A stretch of 64,000 nt of DNA from Homarus americanus (taxonomy: Eukaryota; Arthropoda; Malacostraca; Decapoda; Nephropidae): positions 1,959,673-2,023,672 of the forward strand of contig NW_024722158.1 in assembly GCF_018991925.1 (NCBI RefSeq), read 5' to 3'. The first letter of the stretch is position 1. Every line of letters starts with the position of its first letter. Positions 11,491 to 22,002 of this stretch are shown one piece after another. A program made the position numbers and the translations under genes. The notes beneath the pieces are model-generated. The model was not told the DNA's origin and did no database searches. It saw nothing but the letters and a program-made list of their open reading frames with translations.

Positions 11491-12006
11491 TCCTTTTCTT
11501 TGACATTTCCAAATTGAGCTAGGCCTGCAAAACAAAAAATGTTTTGTATTTTATATGGAAAGTAATAACTAATGAACACAAATTAATAAGCACGACAGAT
11601 CGACCGACAGAAAGACAGATCGACAGATAGACAGGCAGACAGACAGACCGACTGACGGACAAACCTTCACAGACAGACAGAGATAGACAGATAACCCCAT
11701 TTTCAGTGGCATTATTACGGATTTCTCAAGGTTCCCCTCAGAAAATATATGAATGATACTGACTGATGACTTCGTGTTTTCATACCCTACTGATGCACCC
11801 AGACCCTAACTTTATCCATTCTCTCTCTATTTATGCATCCCTACTCTAACTACGTGCACCCAGTCCCTAACTTTGACCAATAAATAATAACAGACTTATT
11901 GTAAATAATGGATAAAATAAATAAATACAGCGCACCAACCGTTTTTGGTTTTTCACAAGACTCGCACGCGCCTTTCTCCATATGCACCCACATACGCACG
12001 AACACA
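11491..12006. other. Spacer with GACA-rich simple repeat
   Basis: About 11592-11694 is a degenerate GACA/GATA-type simple repeat (GACAGATAGACAGGCAGACA). The remainder shows no gene or element boundary. Confidence 0.6.
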
Positions 12007-12015
12007 TATTCACAC

Positions 12016-12440
12016 TTTTTTATTTTATTTTATTTTTTTATTTTTTTTATTTTTATTTTTTTTAATTGGGCACCCCCCTACATCCTTGTGTAAGGTGAAG
12101 CACATAAGCATTTAAATAGCGCCCAACAGGGAAGCATGCTAAGTTCATGCTTGCCTTTATGTCTCACGAGTTAAGGGCGTAGAAGCCTGAAGAGTCAAGG
12201 GTGTAGAAGCCTGAATTGTCAGTGGTTTATGTACTCAAGTTATTGGAAGCTCCAACAACTTGTCCCTGAATACGAATTCACAACTTTCGACTTACAACAG
12301 GTACCTACTTTACTGCTAGGTGACCAGGGACTAATGGGGGCTAGGAAGTAAGTCCAAACAACTTCCACCGGCCCGGGAATCGAACCCGTGACATCTAGCT
12401 TGCGAGGCAAGAACGGTATCGCTTCTACCACTGGTCCCCC
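12016..12440 (-). mobile_element. tRNA-derived SINE with target-site duplication
   Basis: On the minus strand the 5' head (12440 downward) is tRNA-like, with an A-box-like CCAGTGGTAGAAGCG and a perfect B box, GGTTCGATTCC (near 12370). A unique body of about 300 bp follows, then an A-rich tail (12016-12064 as T-rich on the plus strand). Direct repeats TATTCACAC flank it at 12007-12015 and 12441-12449. Head, tail and duplication together define a retroposed SINE transcribed by RNA polymerase III. The anticodon arm is degenerate, so it is not a functional tRNA. Confidence 0.85.
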
Positions 12441-12449
12441 TATTCACAC

Positions 12450-13027
12450 ACTGTACACCCATCACTCTTCAGCCACACTCTGAAATTGGGGTCAGAAGGC
12501 GGTCGTAAGTCTCCAACCTCAGCTGGTGCAGCTGTAGTAATAATAACTAAGGCCCTCTTTTGCTATCTTCACCAAAAACATAACCATAGGTAATTGAATA
12601 TATTTAGGAAAAAGTATGTATTTGAAGATACTATGGCCCTCAGTTAAGCCTCACCAGTATATGAGAAGATTCCCAAGCTGTGATAAACCGTGGAAAATGA
12701 GAAATAAGCACTTAATATGGAGTGGCTCAAGATGGCGGTTGTGCAGAGAACGATGCTACCAATTTATTTGGTAAACATGGGCCACCAGAGACGCTTAGCG
12801 GTCAGCGCTATAAGCAGTGGCAGGGTACGTTTTCTTTAATTTCTTTCAATGGGAAACTATTCTAGAAGTCAAAATCTGACGATGATGACGATTGTATGTT
12901 ACCTGACCGTGTACAGTAGTATCCCATGCCACCCTACAGATTTACTGGTTTTCTTCAGTAACCAAAAATACATACATAACATCTGGTATATATTGACAAA
13001 AATAGATCAACTTAATATAAAAATATA
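12450..13027. other. Unassigned spacer
   Basis: No gene, terminal repeat or tandem array recognised. Confidence 0.4.
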
Positions 13028-14636
13028 CAGTTGTACCCCACTTAACGCGGTCAATTGAACCCAGAGGGTCCCGCGTTAAGTGAAATCCGCGTTAAGTGAA
13101 CAACAGAACATATGGGATTAATTCCAATAGAAACCGGCCCGACCCCCAAACTCCACTTTTTGAAGGCACATACCTATGTTGTAGTAAAAATAACATCTTA
13201 ATTTTATGATGGTACATGCACACAATTAATACTTAAGAGAAATAGAGAAGTACAGTCGCCAAGTTAATGTCCATTCAAATAATGGACTCAACTCCCTCCC
13301 CCTCTTCTCACACTACACTGCCGGCTCTTCCCTCTGAGAAATTTTTGGGGGAAAACCACTAAATTTTAATAAATAATACCTCAAACTAAAGTTAGGATAA
13401 TACAATTGACATTGCTGGATTCCTTGTAAGACCAGGAATATTTTGAATATAAATGTCATATATTTTGCACAAAAGATAACATAGTTACCTAGAGAAAACA
13501 TTTTATCTAAAATTTGTATGTTTAATGCAAAATATATGATGTTTATATTCAAAATGATCACCAAATTATAAGAATTCCAGCAATGTAAATTATATTCTGA
13601 CTGGGTAATTTGTATGAATTTTATGAGCTAAAAAAAATATCTTCAGTTAATAAAAAAAAAATAATCTTCACGACACTATCTGTCAATCAAAGTACCCCAC
13701 CTTGCCTCCCCCCCCTCTTCCAACCGCACGGTCAGTCCCAACCCTCCCCCCCACCCCCCCACCAATCGTCCTTTCAAGAGTTTTTAACATTTAGTATTAA
13801 ATAATACCTCAGATTAAAGTTAGGATAATATAATTGACATTGCTGGATTCCTTGTAAGACCATGAATATTTTGAATATAAATGTCATATATTTTGCACAA
13901 AAGATAACATAGTTACTCTGAGAAAAATTTTTATCTAAAATTTGTATGTCTAATGCAAAATATATGATGTTTATATTCAAAATGATCATCAAATTATAAG
14001 AATTCCAGCAATGTAAATTATATTCAGACCGGGTAATTTGTATGAATTTTATGAGCTAAAACAAATATCTTCAGTTAATAAAAAAAAAAAATATTCTTCA
14101 CGGGGTAACAGATGGTCGGTCGGTCCCTCCCTCCCCCCCACCCCCCACCAACCGTCCCAAGGAGATGTGTGGGAAAACCAGAATACTTAACTTTTTGTAA
14201 TAAATAATACCTCAAACTAAAGTTAGGATAATATAATTGACATTGCTGGATTCCTTGTAAGACCAGGAATATTTTGAATATAAATGTCATATATTTTGCA
14301 CAAAAGATAACATAGTTACTCTGAGAAAAATTTATATCTAAAATTTGTATGTCTAATGCAAAATATATGATGTTTATATTCAAAATGATCACCAAATTAT
14401 AAGAATTCCAGCAATGTAAATTATATTCTGGCCGGGTAATTTGTATGAATTTTATGAGCTAAAACAGGCAGTCAGGCAGGGTGGCGGGTGGGGCAAATCT
14501 AAAAATAGCGTCTCGAACCGGACACTCACCGGTATATGTGGAAAAAATCCGTGTTAAGTGAAAGTTCAGCTCTGGCGAGGCACCGCGTATATGATAAAAC
14601 GCGTTAAGTGAAACCGCGTTAGGCGGGGTAATACTG
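13028..14636. mobile_element. Tigger-derived MITE, copy 1
   Basis: It begins CAGTTGTACCCCACTTAACG after TA (13026-13027). It ends with a decayed inverse at 14636, followed by TG rather than TA. The first 180 bp are homologous to the reverse complement of the 3' end of the Tigger element ending at 29999. The last 180 bp match that element's 5' end in the same way, including GCAAATCTAAAAATAGCGTC. The interior lacks a transposase and holds three tandem hairpin units. It is therefore a non-autonomous relative of the Tigger at 24248-29999. Confidence 0.88.
13367..14465. repeat. Three ~267-bp hairpin units inside the MITE
   Basis: Units at about 13367-13632, 13793-14062 and 14196-14465 are direct repeats, spaced by C-rich segments. 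Each unit is itself an imperfect palindrome: GAATATTTTGAATATAAATG on one side, its inverse TTTATATTCAAAATG on the other. The minus-strand reading frames here are repeats of this palindrome, not genes. Confidence 0.85.
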
Positions 14637-14637
14637 T

Positions 14638-14638
<1 letters not shown>

Positions 14639-14677
<39 letters not shown>
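14639..14677. repeat. (TA)n microsatellite
   Basis: Uninterrupted TA dinucleotides directly next to the MITE end. Confidence 0.95.
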
Positions 14678-14679
<2 letters not shown>

Positions 14680-14699
14680 AAGTGAGTCACTGTGTAATA

Positions 14700-14771
14700 T
14701 GTATTTTTTGTGGGGGCACGGGGCAAACTCAAGGGCCGCCCCGGGCGGCACACTCTCTAGCTACGCCACTG
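14700..14771. mobile_element. Terminal fragment of an unassigned DNA transposon
   Basis: Read on the minus strand from 14771, the sequence starts CAGTGGCGTAGCTAGAGAG. This is a common transposon terminus type, and it is followed by a GC-rich subterminal block. It abuts and interrupts the gypsy gag to its right. The other end was not identified. Confidence 0.5.
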
Positions 14772-15560
14772 CATCTTGAATTCTTGAACTTACACTGAAA
14801 GCTTTCATGTTCCCTCGGCTCCTCTTACATTTTAAATCAGCATGTGTTCCTTGTTTTGTGGTATAATTATTCCTTTTAGATACAGTTACTTTACACACTG
14901 AGCCACTACTGCCAACTGCTTCACTACCAGCATTGGGAACAAATTCTCTGGTGTTTTTCTCTGCTAATTCCATGCTTGTAGCTATCTGACATGCGTTTTC
15001 AAAAGATAAGTAAGTGGTGTTCATTAACTTATTTTGTATTTTTTCATAATTCAGACCTATCACAAACCTGTCTCTTAGAGCTCGGTTCAAGAACTGTCCA
15101 AAGTTACAGTGAATGGATAACTTCTTCAAAGCAACTACATAATCACTTACTGATTCATCTTTACCTCTATCTCTTGTGCCAAATTTGTAACTTTCAGCAA
15201 TCTCAAGTGGAGCAGGATCAAAATGTTACTTCAGAATCTTTGTAATCTGAATCAGTGAGGAGTCTTTGGGCTTGTTTGGAACCAGCAAATTGACCAGAGT
15301 AGAATAAACATTAGCTCCTACCTCTGTCAAAAAGATTGCTTTCCTTTTCTCTTCAAGGGCCTTCTTCTTCTGATCATCACCACCGTTGTCCATTAATTCA
15401 TTTGCCAGAAAGAAGAAGTCCATTCTCTCACAATATGATGTAAAATTTTCCTTGTCTACATAATACTCCCCCAATCTTCCAATGTATCCACTGATGCCAG
15501 CCATGGTTGCTCTCTTCACTTAAATTCTCCAGGTTCAGAGTAGCCTTCCCTTCAGTGGTC
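14772..15560 (-). pseudogene. Ty3/gypsy gag fragment
   Basis: The minus strand from about 15500 reads a gag N-terminus (GYIGRLGEYYVDKENFTSYC). Then comes a conserved capsid segment with LNRALRDRFVIGLNYEKIQ (about 15085) and LSFENACQIATSMELAEKN (about 15000). This capsid block is typical of Ty3/gypsy Gag. Between the two parts the frame shifts near 15230-15130. The 3' side is cut by the transposon terminus at 14771, so no pol remains. A primer-binding site and LTR end lie just upstream on the same strand. Confidence 0.8.
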
Positions 15561-15596
15561 ACTATCCTCTCTTCAAGGAGTTTACAAACACTTTGT

Positions 15597-15616
15597 GAAT
15601 CCCATCCTCGTCGCCA
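15597..15616 (-). other. Primer-binding site, tRNA-Ser(GCT) type
   Basis: The minus strand reads TGGCGACGAGGATGGGATTC. This equals the complement of the 3' end of eukaryotic tRNA-Ser(GCT) with CCA, as I remember that tRNA. It lies between the LTR end and gag, as expected for minus-strand DNA priming. Confidence 0.75.
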
Positions 15617-15836
15617 GTGTAGTACCTTAATGGGAGAATGACAAGTCACATGGTCGGTTTACCTAGAGCGTTTATTCTCTGTTGTTCGTACAACGTGCCT
15701 AACATATTTCGTTTTTACACAAGCCTAAACACTTTCTGACTTTGGTAAGAAGTAACATAATATATAATGTATATATATCAATAAAGGCAGCATATAAACA
15801 TACACATATATAACAATATTGTCATTCGTATTATCA
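15617..15836 (-). mobile_element. LTR 3' part of the gag-bearing gypsy copy
   Basis: Directly upstream of the primer site on the minus strand. An AATAAA signal lies at about 15668-15673, roughly 55 nt before the LTR end (ACTACAC). The far edge is lost near a TTA microsatellite; no second LTR is seen. Confidence 0.6.
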
Positions 15837-15839
15837 GTA

Positions 15840-15840
<1 letters not shown>

Positions 15841-15909
<69 letters not shown>
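15841..15909. repeat. (TTA)n microsatellite
   Basis: About 23 uninterrupted triplets. Polyisoleucine or polytyrosine reading frames here are artefacts. Confidence 0.95.
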
Positions 15910-15910
<1 letters not shown>

Positions 15911-16312
15911 CAAGACCATGAAAAACAACAAGAACAATCTGGGCCACAACAGTACGAAGGTTGGCATTGTCGTGTTGGGAGAGGCGGAGGAAGACGGCGA
16001 ACACTGCTACACCGTCACGATACTTGAGGGACTCATTAAAGCTGCCATACTCCGTCTTGAAGAACACCATGTGTAGCTCTGCAGCCTCCCTGACATGAGA
16101 ATGACGATTTAATATCTATCTATCTATCTATCTATCTAGCTGACTTCGGCTGGCTGTAGAGACCAAGAGATTCTTATTTGACATGTTATTGACAGCTTTA
16201 GAGAATGACGTGGCCTCCAGCCTCCCCCAATAGCCACACCTTCGCCACCATTTTATTACCTTAATATTAAATATCCTAATACATAAGTAGCTATCCTATC
16301 TGTGTTGAATTA
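15910..16312. other. Spacer with (TCTA)n
   Basis: A TCTA microsatellite lies at 16115-16138. The rest may be 3' untranslated sequence of the minus-strand retroelement ending at 16313. Confidence 0.5.
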
Positions 16313-18101
16313 GTTGAGCAACAGATCTATGCAGCATTCAGTGACTGTAGCCTCATAGTCAATATCAGCAGCAGTTGTCGGCATTGGAGCAGAAGCTCTC
16401 GTTCCCCTGAGGCAGAGCAAAGCCGACCGAAGGAGAGAGAAAGACAGTCGACATCTCATCCAGGCTGTAACATAACTTCTGGGCTGCTGCTTCTGATCGG
16501 AGATCACCTCCGCGAGTCTGGCGTAGAAACATCTTGCACTTGGTCCCATCCCACCAGAGGTTGTGAACACTAGAGGAGTGAAGCTGCCTTGATCAACGTT
16601 TTGAATTCTCTCCCCATATGCCCTTATCTTATCGTTCTCGTTCCTCCTGTGTGCAGCATCGAGAGCTAGGTTATGGTGACATGCGGCCATGGGATAAAAA
16701 ATCCTGATGTCGAAGAACAATTGCTGTCCCCGCGTCCAGAATCCTCGAGCACTGACGTCAACACGGGCTTCATTAGATGTGTTTGAAGTCCTATGTTGGA
16801 AGATCTCACCATCCAAAGGAAGGAGGGTCAGTTCTACCATGACATCCCGGCAGATTTCCTTCAACATATTTGCTGTGAGGTCCCTTACTTCGTCATGCCT
16901 CATGCATATGAAGCCCCCTTTCTTGCACACCATGGCGTGATCGATGTCATAGGAAGAGCCACACACGCATTGGGAGGGCAAACCTCCTACTGGCCGACCG
17001 TACCTTAGAGCAATGGCATCTGTAAATTCTTGTTTATTGAGACTGAAACCCTTATAGGTAACGTAGTTAGCCAGTTCGAGGCGCCCACCTCCTGCGCTAT
17101 AGCTACTTTTTTTTTCAAATTTTCTGGAACCTGCAGCAATAGTTGCTGCAACTTATCATTTTGGCAGTGCTGTCGATCTGTCGTAATGGACCTAAGAATC
17201 TTATTTACTTCGCTGGTATCCACTTCCCCTGTTGCATTCTGGGCTATTATGTGGTCCGTGAGGGCTGCCGTGAGCTTAAGTGAATTTTGATGTTCAGTGG
17301 CAGCAATCTCCTCTGGATTTGTTAGTCCCATCCCTCCCAGTCTTGGTGGAAGTGCAAGAAGTGCTCTTTCTGCTGGGGTTAAGTCAGGGTGTTTCACTAA
17401 TTTGGGAATGAACTTGACACTGATAGCTTCTTCCAGAGGGTGGAGGAGGGGTCCGATATCAGGGATAGTACGCATCAGGTAGTTCCAGTGATGCTTGACT
17501 CCATGGGTGAATGCAGCAAAGGCCGCATGTGGCTCTGTGTTAGCAATCTCAGACAGAGCTTGGATTTCACTAACTCACTCATTCACCTTTCCCGCTACGT
17601 ACTCGGTCTTGAAGTCCGTAGTGCCAATTGCTGCACCTAGATGTCTTTGGCTGTCCTTAGTTATTTTGACCTCACTTCCGCCAAAAACCTCCAATGCCCG
17701 TTCATAATGTTCTGGCTTCACTATGAGGAAGGACTTGCTGGCGTTTGGGTGGTACCCTATTTGTGGACCTCGCGATGTTACCAAGTCCCACCACTTTTTG
17801 ATGCCCTCCACTTTTCTTGCTCCTGTAAGGTCATCAGCATACGCCACTTGTTTGACCCCAGTTGTTTCAAATTTTATTTCTTGTTGGAGCACTGATAGGC
17901 CTATTGCATACATTGCCATTGCAACAGGGTCCCCCTGTGTTGTTCCCTCGGTTGACTGTAAGATGGTATCACCTCTTAGCGCCTTGTTGTTTATTATATA
18001 GAGGTCTGATGGATTCCTATACGAGTTTTCAACATACTGTACATTGCAAAGCTTGGACACTTGATCTTGATGTTGTGCGGTGCAGCCTTGCAGTTAAGTA
18101 T
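16313..18101 (-). pseudogene. Retroelement pol, 3' half: RT motif C and restriction-like endonuclease
   Basis: Minus-strand order: an RT palm segment with STEGTTQGDPVAMAMYAI (about 17950); catalytic YADDLTGA (about 17850); a conserved tail with ALPPRLGGMGLTNPEEIAA (about 17350); a zinc motif CVCGSSYDIDHAMVCKKGG (about 16965); and a nuclease block with RVDVSARGFW (about 16765) then FFDIRIF (about 16710). The C-C-H-C motif before a D...D nuclease resembles the restriction-like endonuclease of R2/CRE/NeSL-type non-LTR elements. A TGA replaces a Trp codon near 17575, and the frame shifts near 17040. The 5' half lies at 20670-22002 beyond an inserted hAT. Clade unresolved. Confidence 0.75.
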
Positions 18102-18109
18102 GTTGAATG

Positions 18110-20661
18110 CAGGGCTGGATTAACCATTAAGCAAAATAAGCACGTGCTTAGGGCACCAAAAGAAGGGGGCACCACAGGTTTTTCTTCTGAAGGTATTATG
18201 CCTTGTAGTGACCAGATCATATTTGCAATAAAACCTAATAGGCTAATGTAAAACCGCCGTATAAAATTGGTGAAAAATAGTTATCCCATTTTGTTCATTA
18301 ACTATGTTTTGTAAGAGTTTTAAACTAAGAAAACCGTGCTCCTTTTTGTTTTGTGTTTAAAGGACACGTTGCCCAATGGAAAACGGCTTTATTTTATAGG
18401 CGTTCAAGAACGTTACTGAACGTCCGAAATAGTCTAAAATCGTTCCCTCGCCTCTCAGCCCTCACTCAGGCTCTTGCAGTATCAACGAAATGTGCCTATT
18501 TTAAAGTGTGGTATGATGTGAATTGTCTGAAGTAACAAGTAAGTTCCTGAATTTCTCATTAATTCAATTATTTAATATTTACAAAATAAAGAAGTAGATA
18601 TTTTAACTATACCATATAATTATATTGTGTTACTAAATTAAGAGCAGTAACTCTAGGCCTAGTTGTTATAATAAATAAGGTTAAATCAAAACTGTCTAAT
18701 TTAAGTGATTTTATAATTATCAAATGTTGAAAAACTTCAACACTTTGTTTTTATTTCTTAATTGTCTTTAACTGTATTTGTTCTAGTTCTAGTCTAACAT
18801 CAATGATGAGAAAATTCAACTGTTGTTAGACTAGATCTACATGATATAGATCAGTTAAGTGTTGTACTTCGATACATAAAAGATGGGCAACCTATTGAGC
18901 GCTTTTTAACATTTCTAGAACTAGGAAGCCATACTGGTGAGGAAATGGCAAACCAGGTGTTGCAGTACGTACGTCATGTTTGCAAACTAAATTTTTCAAA
19001 ATGTAGGGGTCAGTCCTACGACAATGCTGCTAACATGTCTGGGCATTATAGGGGGATGCAGCAACAATTTTTAGAAGAAAATAAGTTTGCCATATATGTG
19101 CCATGTGCAGCCCATTCACTAAATCTGGTAGGCCGAAGTGCTGTTGACTGCTGTCAAGTGGCAGTTAATTTTTTCTCAACAGTACAGTTGTTCTATACAT
19201 TTTTTTCAGCCTCAGCCAGCCGGTGGAAATGAAAGCGTGTTAAAATCCCTTTCTGATACAAAATGGGAGGCACATGCTGTGGCAACAGCAGCAATTCTTA
19301 AATCTTTCTTTAAGATTTTGGAAGCTTTAGAAAGTCTAGCAGAAGACGAATCACACTAGAAGAGAGGCAGACAATATTGTAAATAAGATGCAAGAGCTAG
19401 AATTTGTTTTAATGTTGATCATCTGGGATGAGATTTTGCAAAAGTTTCATAGAGCAAGTAAAGTTCTACAAAGTGAGGACGTGAACTTGAAAACATGTGC
19501 AGATCTGTATGCGTCATTAACTGACCAACTCTGCATTTTACGAGATGACTTTGAAAGATTTGAATCACTCGCAAAGGAAATCCTACCAGATGTAGATGAT
19601 AATGCAGCGCAAACTCGCAAGCGTATCAGAAAGAAGGTACCCATTGACGGAGATGCATTAGAAGTAGATCTGAACCCCAGAGATAAATTTCGTATCACCA
19701 CCTTTTACACTATTGTTGACAAACTCGAAGCCCAGATGAGAAGAAGAGGAAAGGTGTACACAGAAATAGCGGACAGATTTTCTTTTCTAAGTGATGTACC
19801 AAATGTTGTATCATCATCTACTGAAACTAAGAGGTATGTTCAGTGTTCTCAAAGGCTAATTGATGCTTACCCAGAGGGCTTGGACATTAATTTCTCTACT
19901 GAGCTTCAGCAGTTTCACTCATATGTGCGCCATAAGTTCAGTGCAACTGAAACTGTCACGCTGAACTTTATAAAATAATTTTAGAAGACAAACTTGAATG
20001 TGCTTTTCCAAATTTAGAAATTGCATTTCGTATATTTTTAACATTTATGCTCACAAATTGCACAGCTGAGCGTTAGTTTTCTCAGCTGAAGTATATTAAA
20101 AATCCATACAGAACACCTATGCGACAAGGGAGGTTGGATGCCTTGTCTCTGCTAAGCATAGAAGCAGATTTGTTATGGCAGATTAGTTTTGAGGACTTGA
20201 TCAAAGACTTTGCAATTAAAAAAGTAGGATAATTTTTTTTAAAGTATAAGTAAATTTATAAGCATTAATAGGCAATTTTAATCCATGTACATGCAATATG
20301 TTAAAATTTTGTATTTGAATTTTCATTCTTATAACAATTTATTTAAAACAAATACAAAGTGATGAAAATTTGCATTTTATCTGTTTCCCTGGATCCTGGT
20401 TATAAGTTGATAATTTGCTTATATTGCTTACTGCTACTTAGTGTAAAATAAATAAAACCCGCTTGTATTTAAAACAATTGTAGGATCTGGCTTGTGGGAT
20501 GGCCTGGAAGAAACCTAAATTTTTTATCTCATATTTCAACATCAGTATTCATTGAGTCTTAATCTTGGTCTTAATATCTTGTCAGTTAAGGAATGGGAGG
20601 GCCGAGGGGGCACCATTGTTGGGCTGTGCTTAGGGCATCAATTGGCCTTAATCCGGCCCTG
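18110..20661 (+). mobile_element. hAT transposon inserted in the retroelement
   Basis: The left end CAGGGCTGGATTAA at 18110 and right end TTAATCCGGCCCTG at 20661 form TIRs. Identical 8-bp duplications GTTGAATG flank it at 18102-18109 and 20662-20669. The 8-bp duplication and terminus are diagnostic of hAT. It splits the retroelement pol between its RT motifs, so it is the younger insertion. Length 2552 bp. Confidence 0.92.
18880..20231 (+). pseudogene. hAT transposase pseudogene (ZMYM1-like)
   Basis: Plus-strand segments read LTFLELGSHTGEEMANQV, then RGQSYDNAANMSG (second catalytic Asp region), then VPCAAHSLNLVG (C-x2-H motif), followed by linker segments in two further frames (19138-19359, 19388-19978). 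The hAT C-terminal dimerisation block is LTNCTAER (a stop interrupts) then FSQLKYIKNPYRT and RLDALSLLSIEADLL to 20231. The N-terminal zinc finger and first catalytic block are not recognisable. It has at least two frameshifts and a stop, so it is inactive. Confidence 0.85.
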
Positions 20662-20669
20662 GTTGAATG

Positions 20670-22002
20670 CGTTTGAAGAATCCACCAGGAGAACGGCCTC
20701 ACAATCACGCTGCTCAAATATCAATCTCATGGCGTGAATGGCGGCCTCCCTGCCAGCCTGGTGGCCAGCACACACTTGAAGGTTCCCTGCTGCTGCCCTG
20801 ACATCATCCTTTACCACCTTCTTTATGCATTTTCCGATCATCCGCCTCAGCACTTCCCCCACCCCTATAGGCCTACATCCTGGCTTCTTTTCCAGAGGAA
20901 TGAGGCGGCAGGCCGTCAGGGCCTGGAGGTGATGGCAGCAAGAGGATGCCAACTTTCTTGCAAGAACGGCAATGGCAGTTCAGAGATCGCTTGCTACAGG
21001 GCCAAACTTGTTTGTGCTGAGGATGACTCTCCAACCGTTTGCATCCAGACCTGAGGGTCCGACTCCTCGAGTCTTCTGTGCCTTTTTCCACACCATCTCT
21101 CCTGTTATTTTCTCGAACAGGACAGCGTTTGGTGGGATATAGTCACCCTCGAACCTGATGCCTTCTTCATCACTTGCAGGGGGATGTTTATCTTTCAGTA
21201 GTTTTATTGTATCTCTGTTTATCGGCTTAACCCCACCGGAGGATTCCTCTGTGAGAGATCCTACCGCCAGAGACACTTTTCCCACACGCATTTTGTTTCC
21301 AAATTTTCTTGCCACGTCATCGGTGTTTTGCTTTCCGTCGCCCGTAATTTTTAGTCTCTCCCTCAGTGTTCTTGCTTCACATAGGAGATCAGCAAGGGCC
21401 CCAATCTGCCACATTGCCAATCTTCTCTTCATTGCTGCCACATTTTTTTTGTGCTTAGTCTTTGTGTGTGTCCTCTGACAAAATAGATGCGGTATTATTG
21501 CCAGAATTTGAAGAGCTAAAGGAGAGAGGAAGCGGTCCTGAGTGTAATCAGTCATAAGGCGAGTCATCTCACGAATCGTTTCTTTGGTGGCCGCACACTT
21601 GGGCAGTTCAATTAGGTTAGCGGGCGACCACCTGACAATTTCTGAGTAGGTTTCTTTGACTCATATGTCTGCATTTTCCATCGACATGCCTTTCCACTGA
21701 GGTGGCTGTCTTTGATTCTCCTCGTGGACGTCTGCTACTAAGGGAGCAGCATTTATTAGTACTACATTTTCGGGTTGACTAGACTCACTGCTATCATTTA
21801 GGATATCATCGGGCGGTTGGGTCCCGGCGATATCCACTGTGGCCACCTGTGTCGGCTCCCTGCGAAGTGGGTTCTGACAATGGTCACCCTTTCTGCAATC
21901 CACACATGGTCGGTTGTTTCTCGCATATTCACAATTTGTGCAGTTTTGGTTCTGGCTAGCACAGACGCAGCAATGTCTGTTACCAGGCATAGTGAACAGC
22001 AC
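20670..22002 (-). pseudogene. Retroelement pol, 5' half: zinc-finger N-terminus and RT start
   Basis: From an ATG near 21990 the minus strand gives a Cys-rich N-terminus (CCVCASQNQNCTNCEYARNN, then CVDCRKGDHC). After a frame break comes a segment with DRFLSPLALQILAIIPHLF and the region at about 21110-21010 (GVGPSGLDANGWRVIL), which resembles an RT fingers entry. Next are RPIGVGEVLRRMIGKCI (about 20870) and motif A-like VLLVDSSNAFN, which ends at the hAT insertion. It continues at 18101 downward. Probably one open polyprotein before decay. Confidence 0.7.

Noticed and set aside
13313..14395. Repeated minus-strand proteins starting MVIILNINIIYFAL
   Set aside because: They are the palindromic MITE units read in one frame; the same 'protein' recurs at 34349-35449, with divergent ends set by spacers.
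15834..16070. Open frames through polyisoleucine/polytyrosine
   Set aside because: Translations of the TTA microsatellite, present in several frames.
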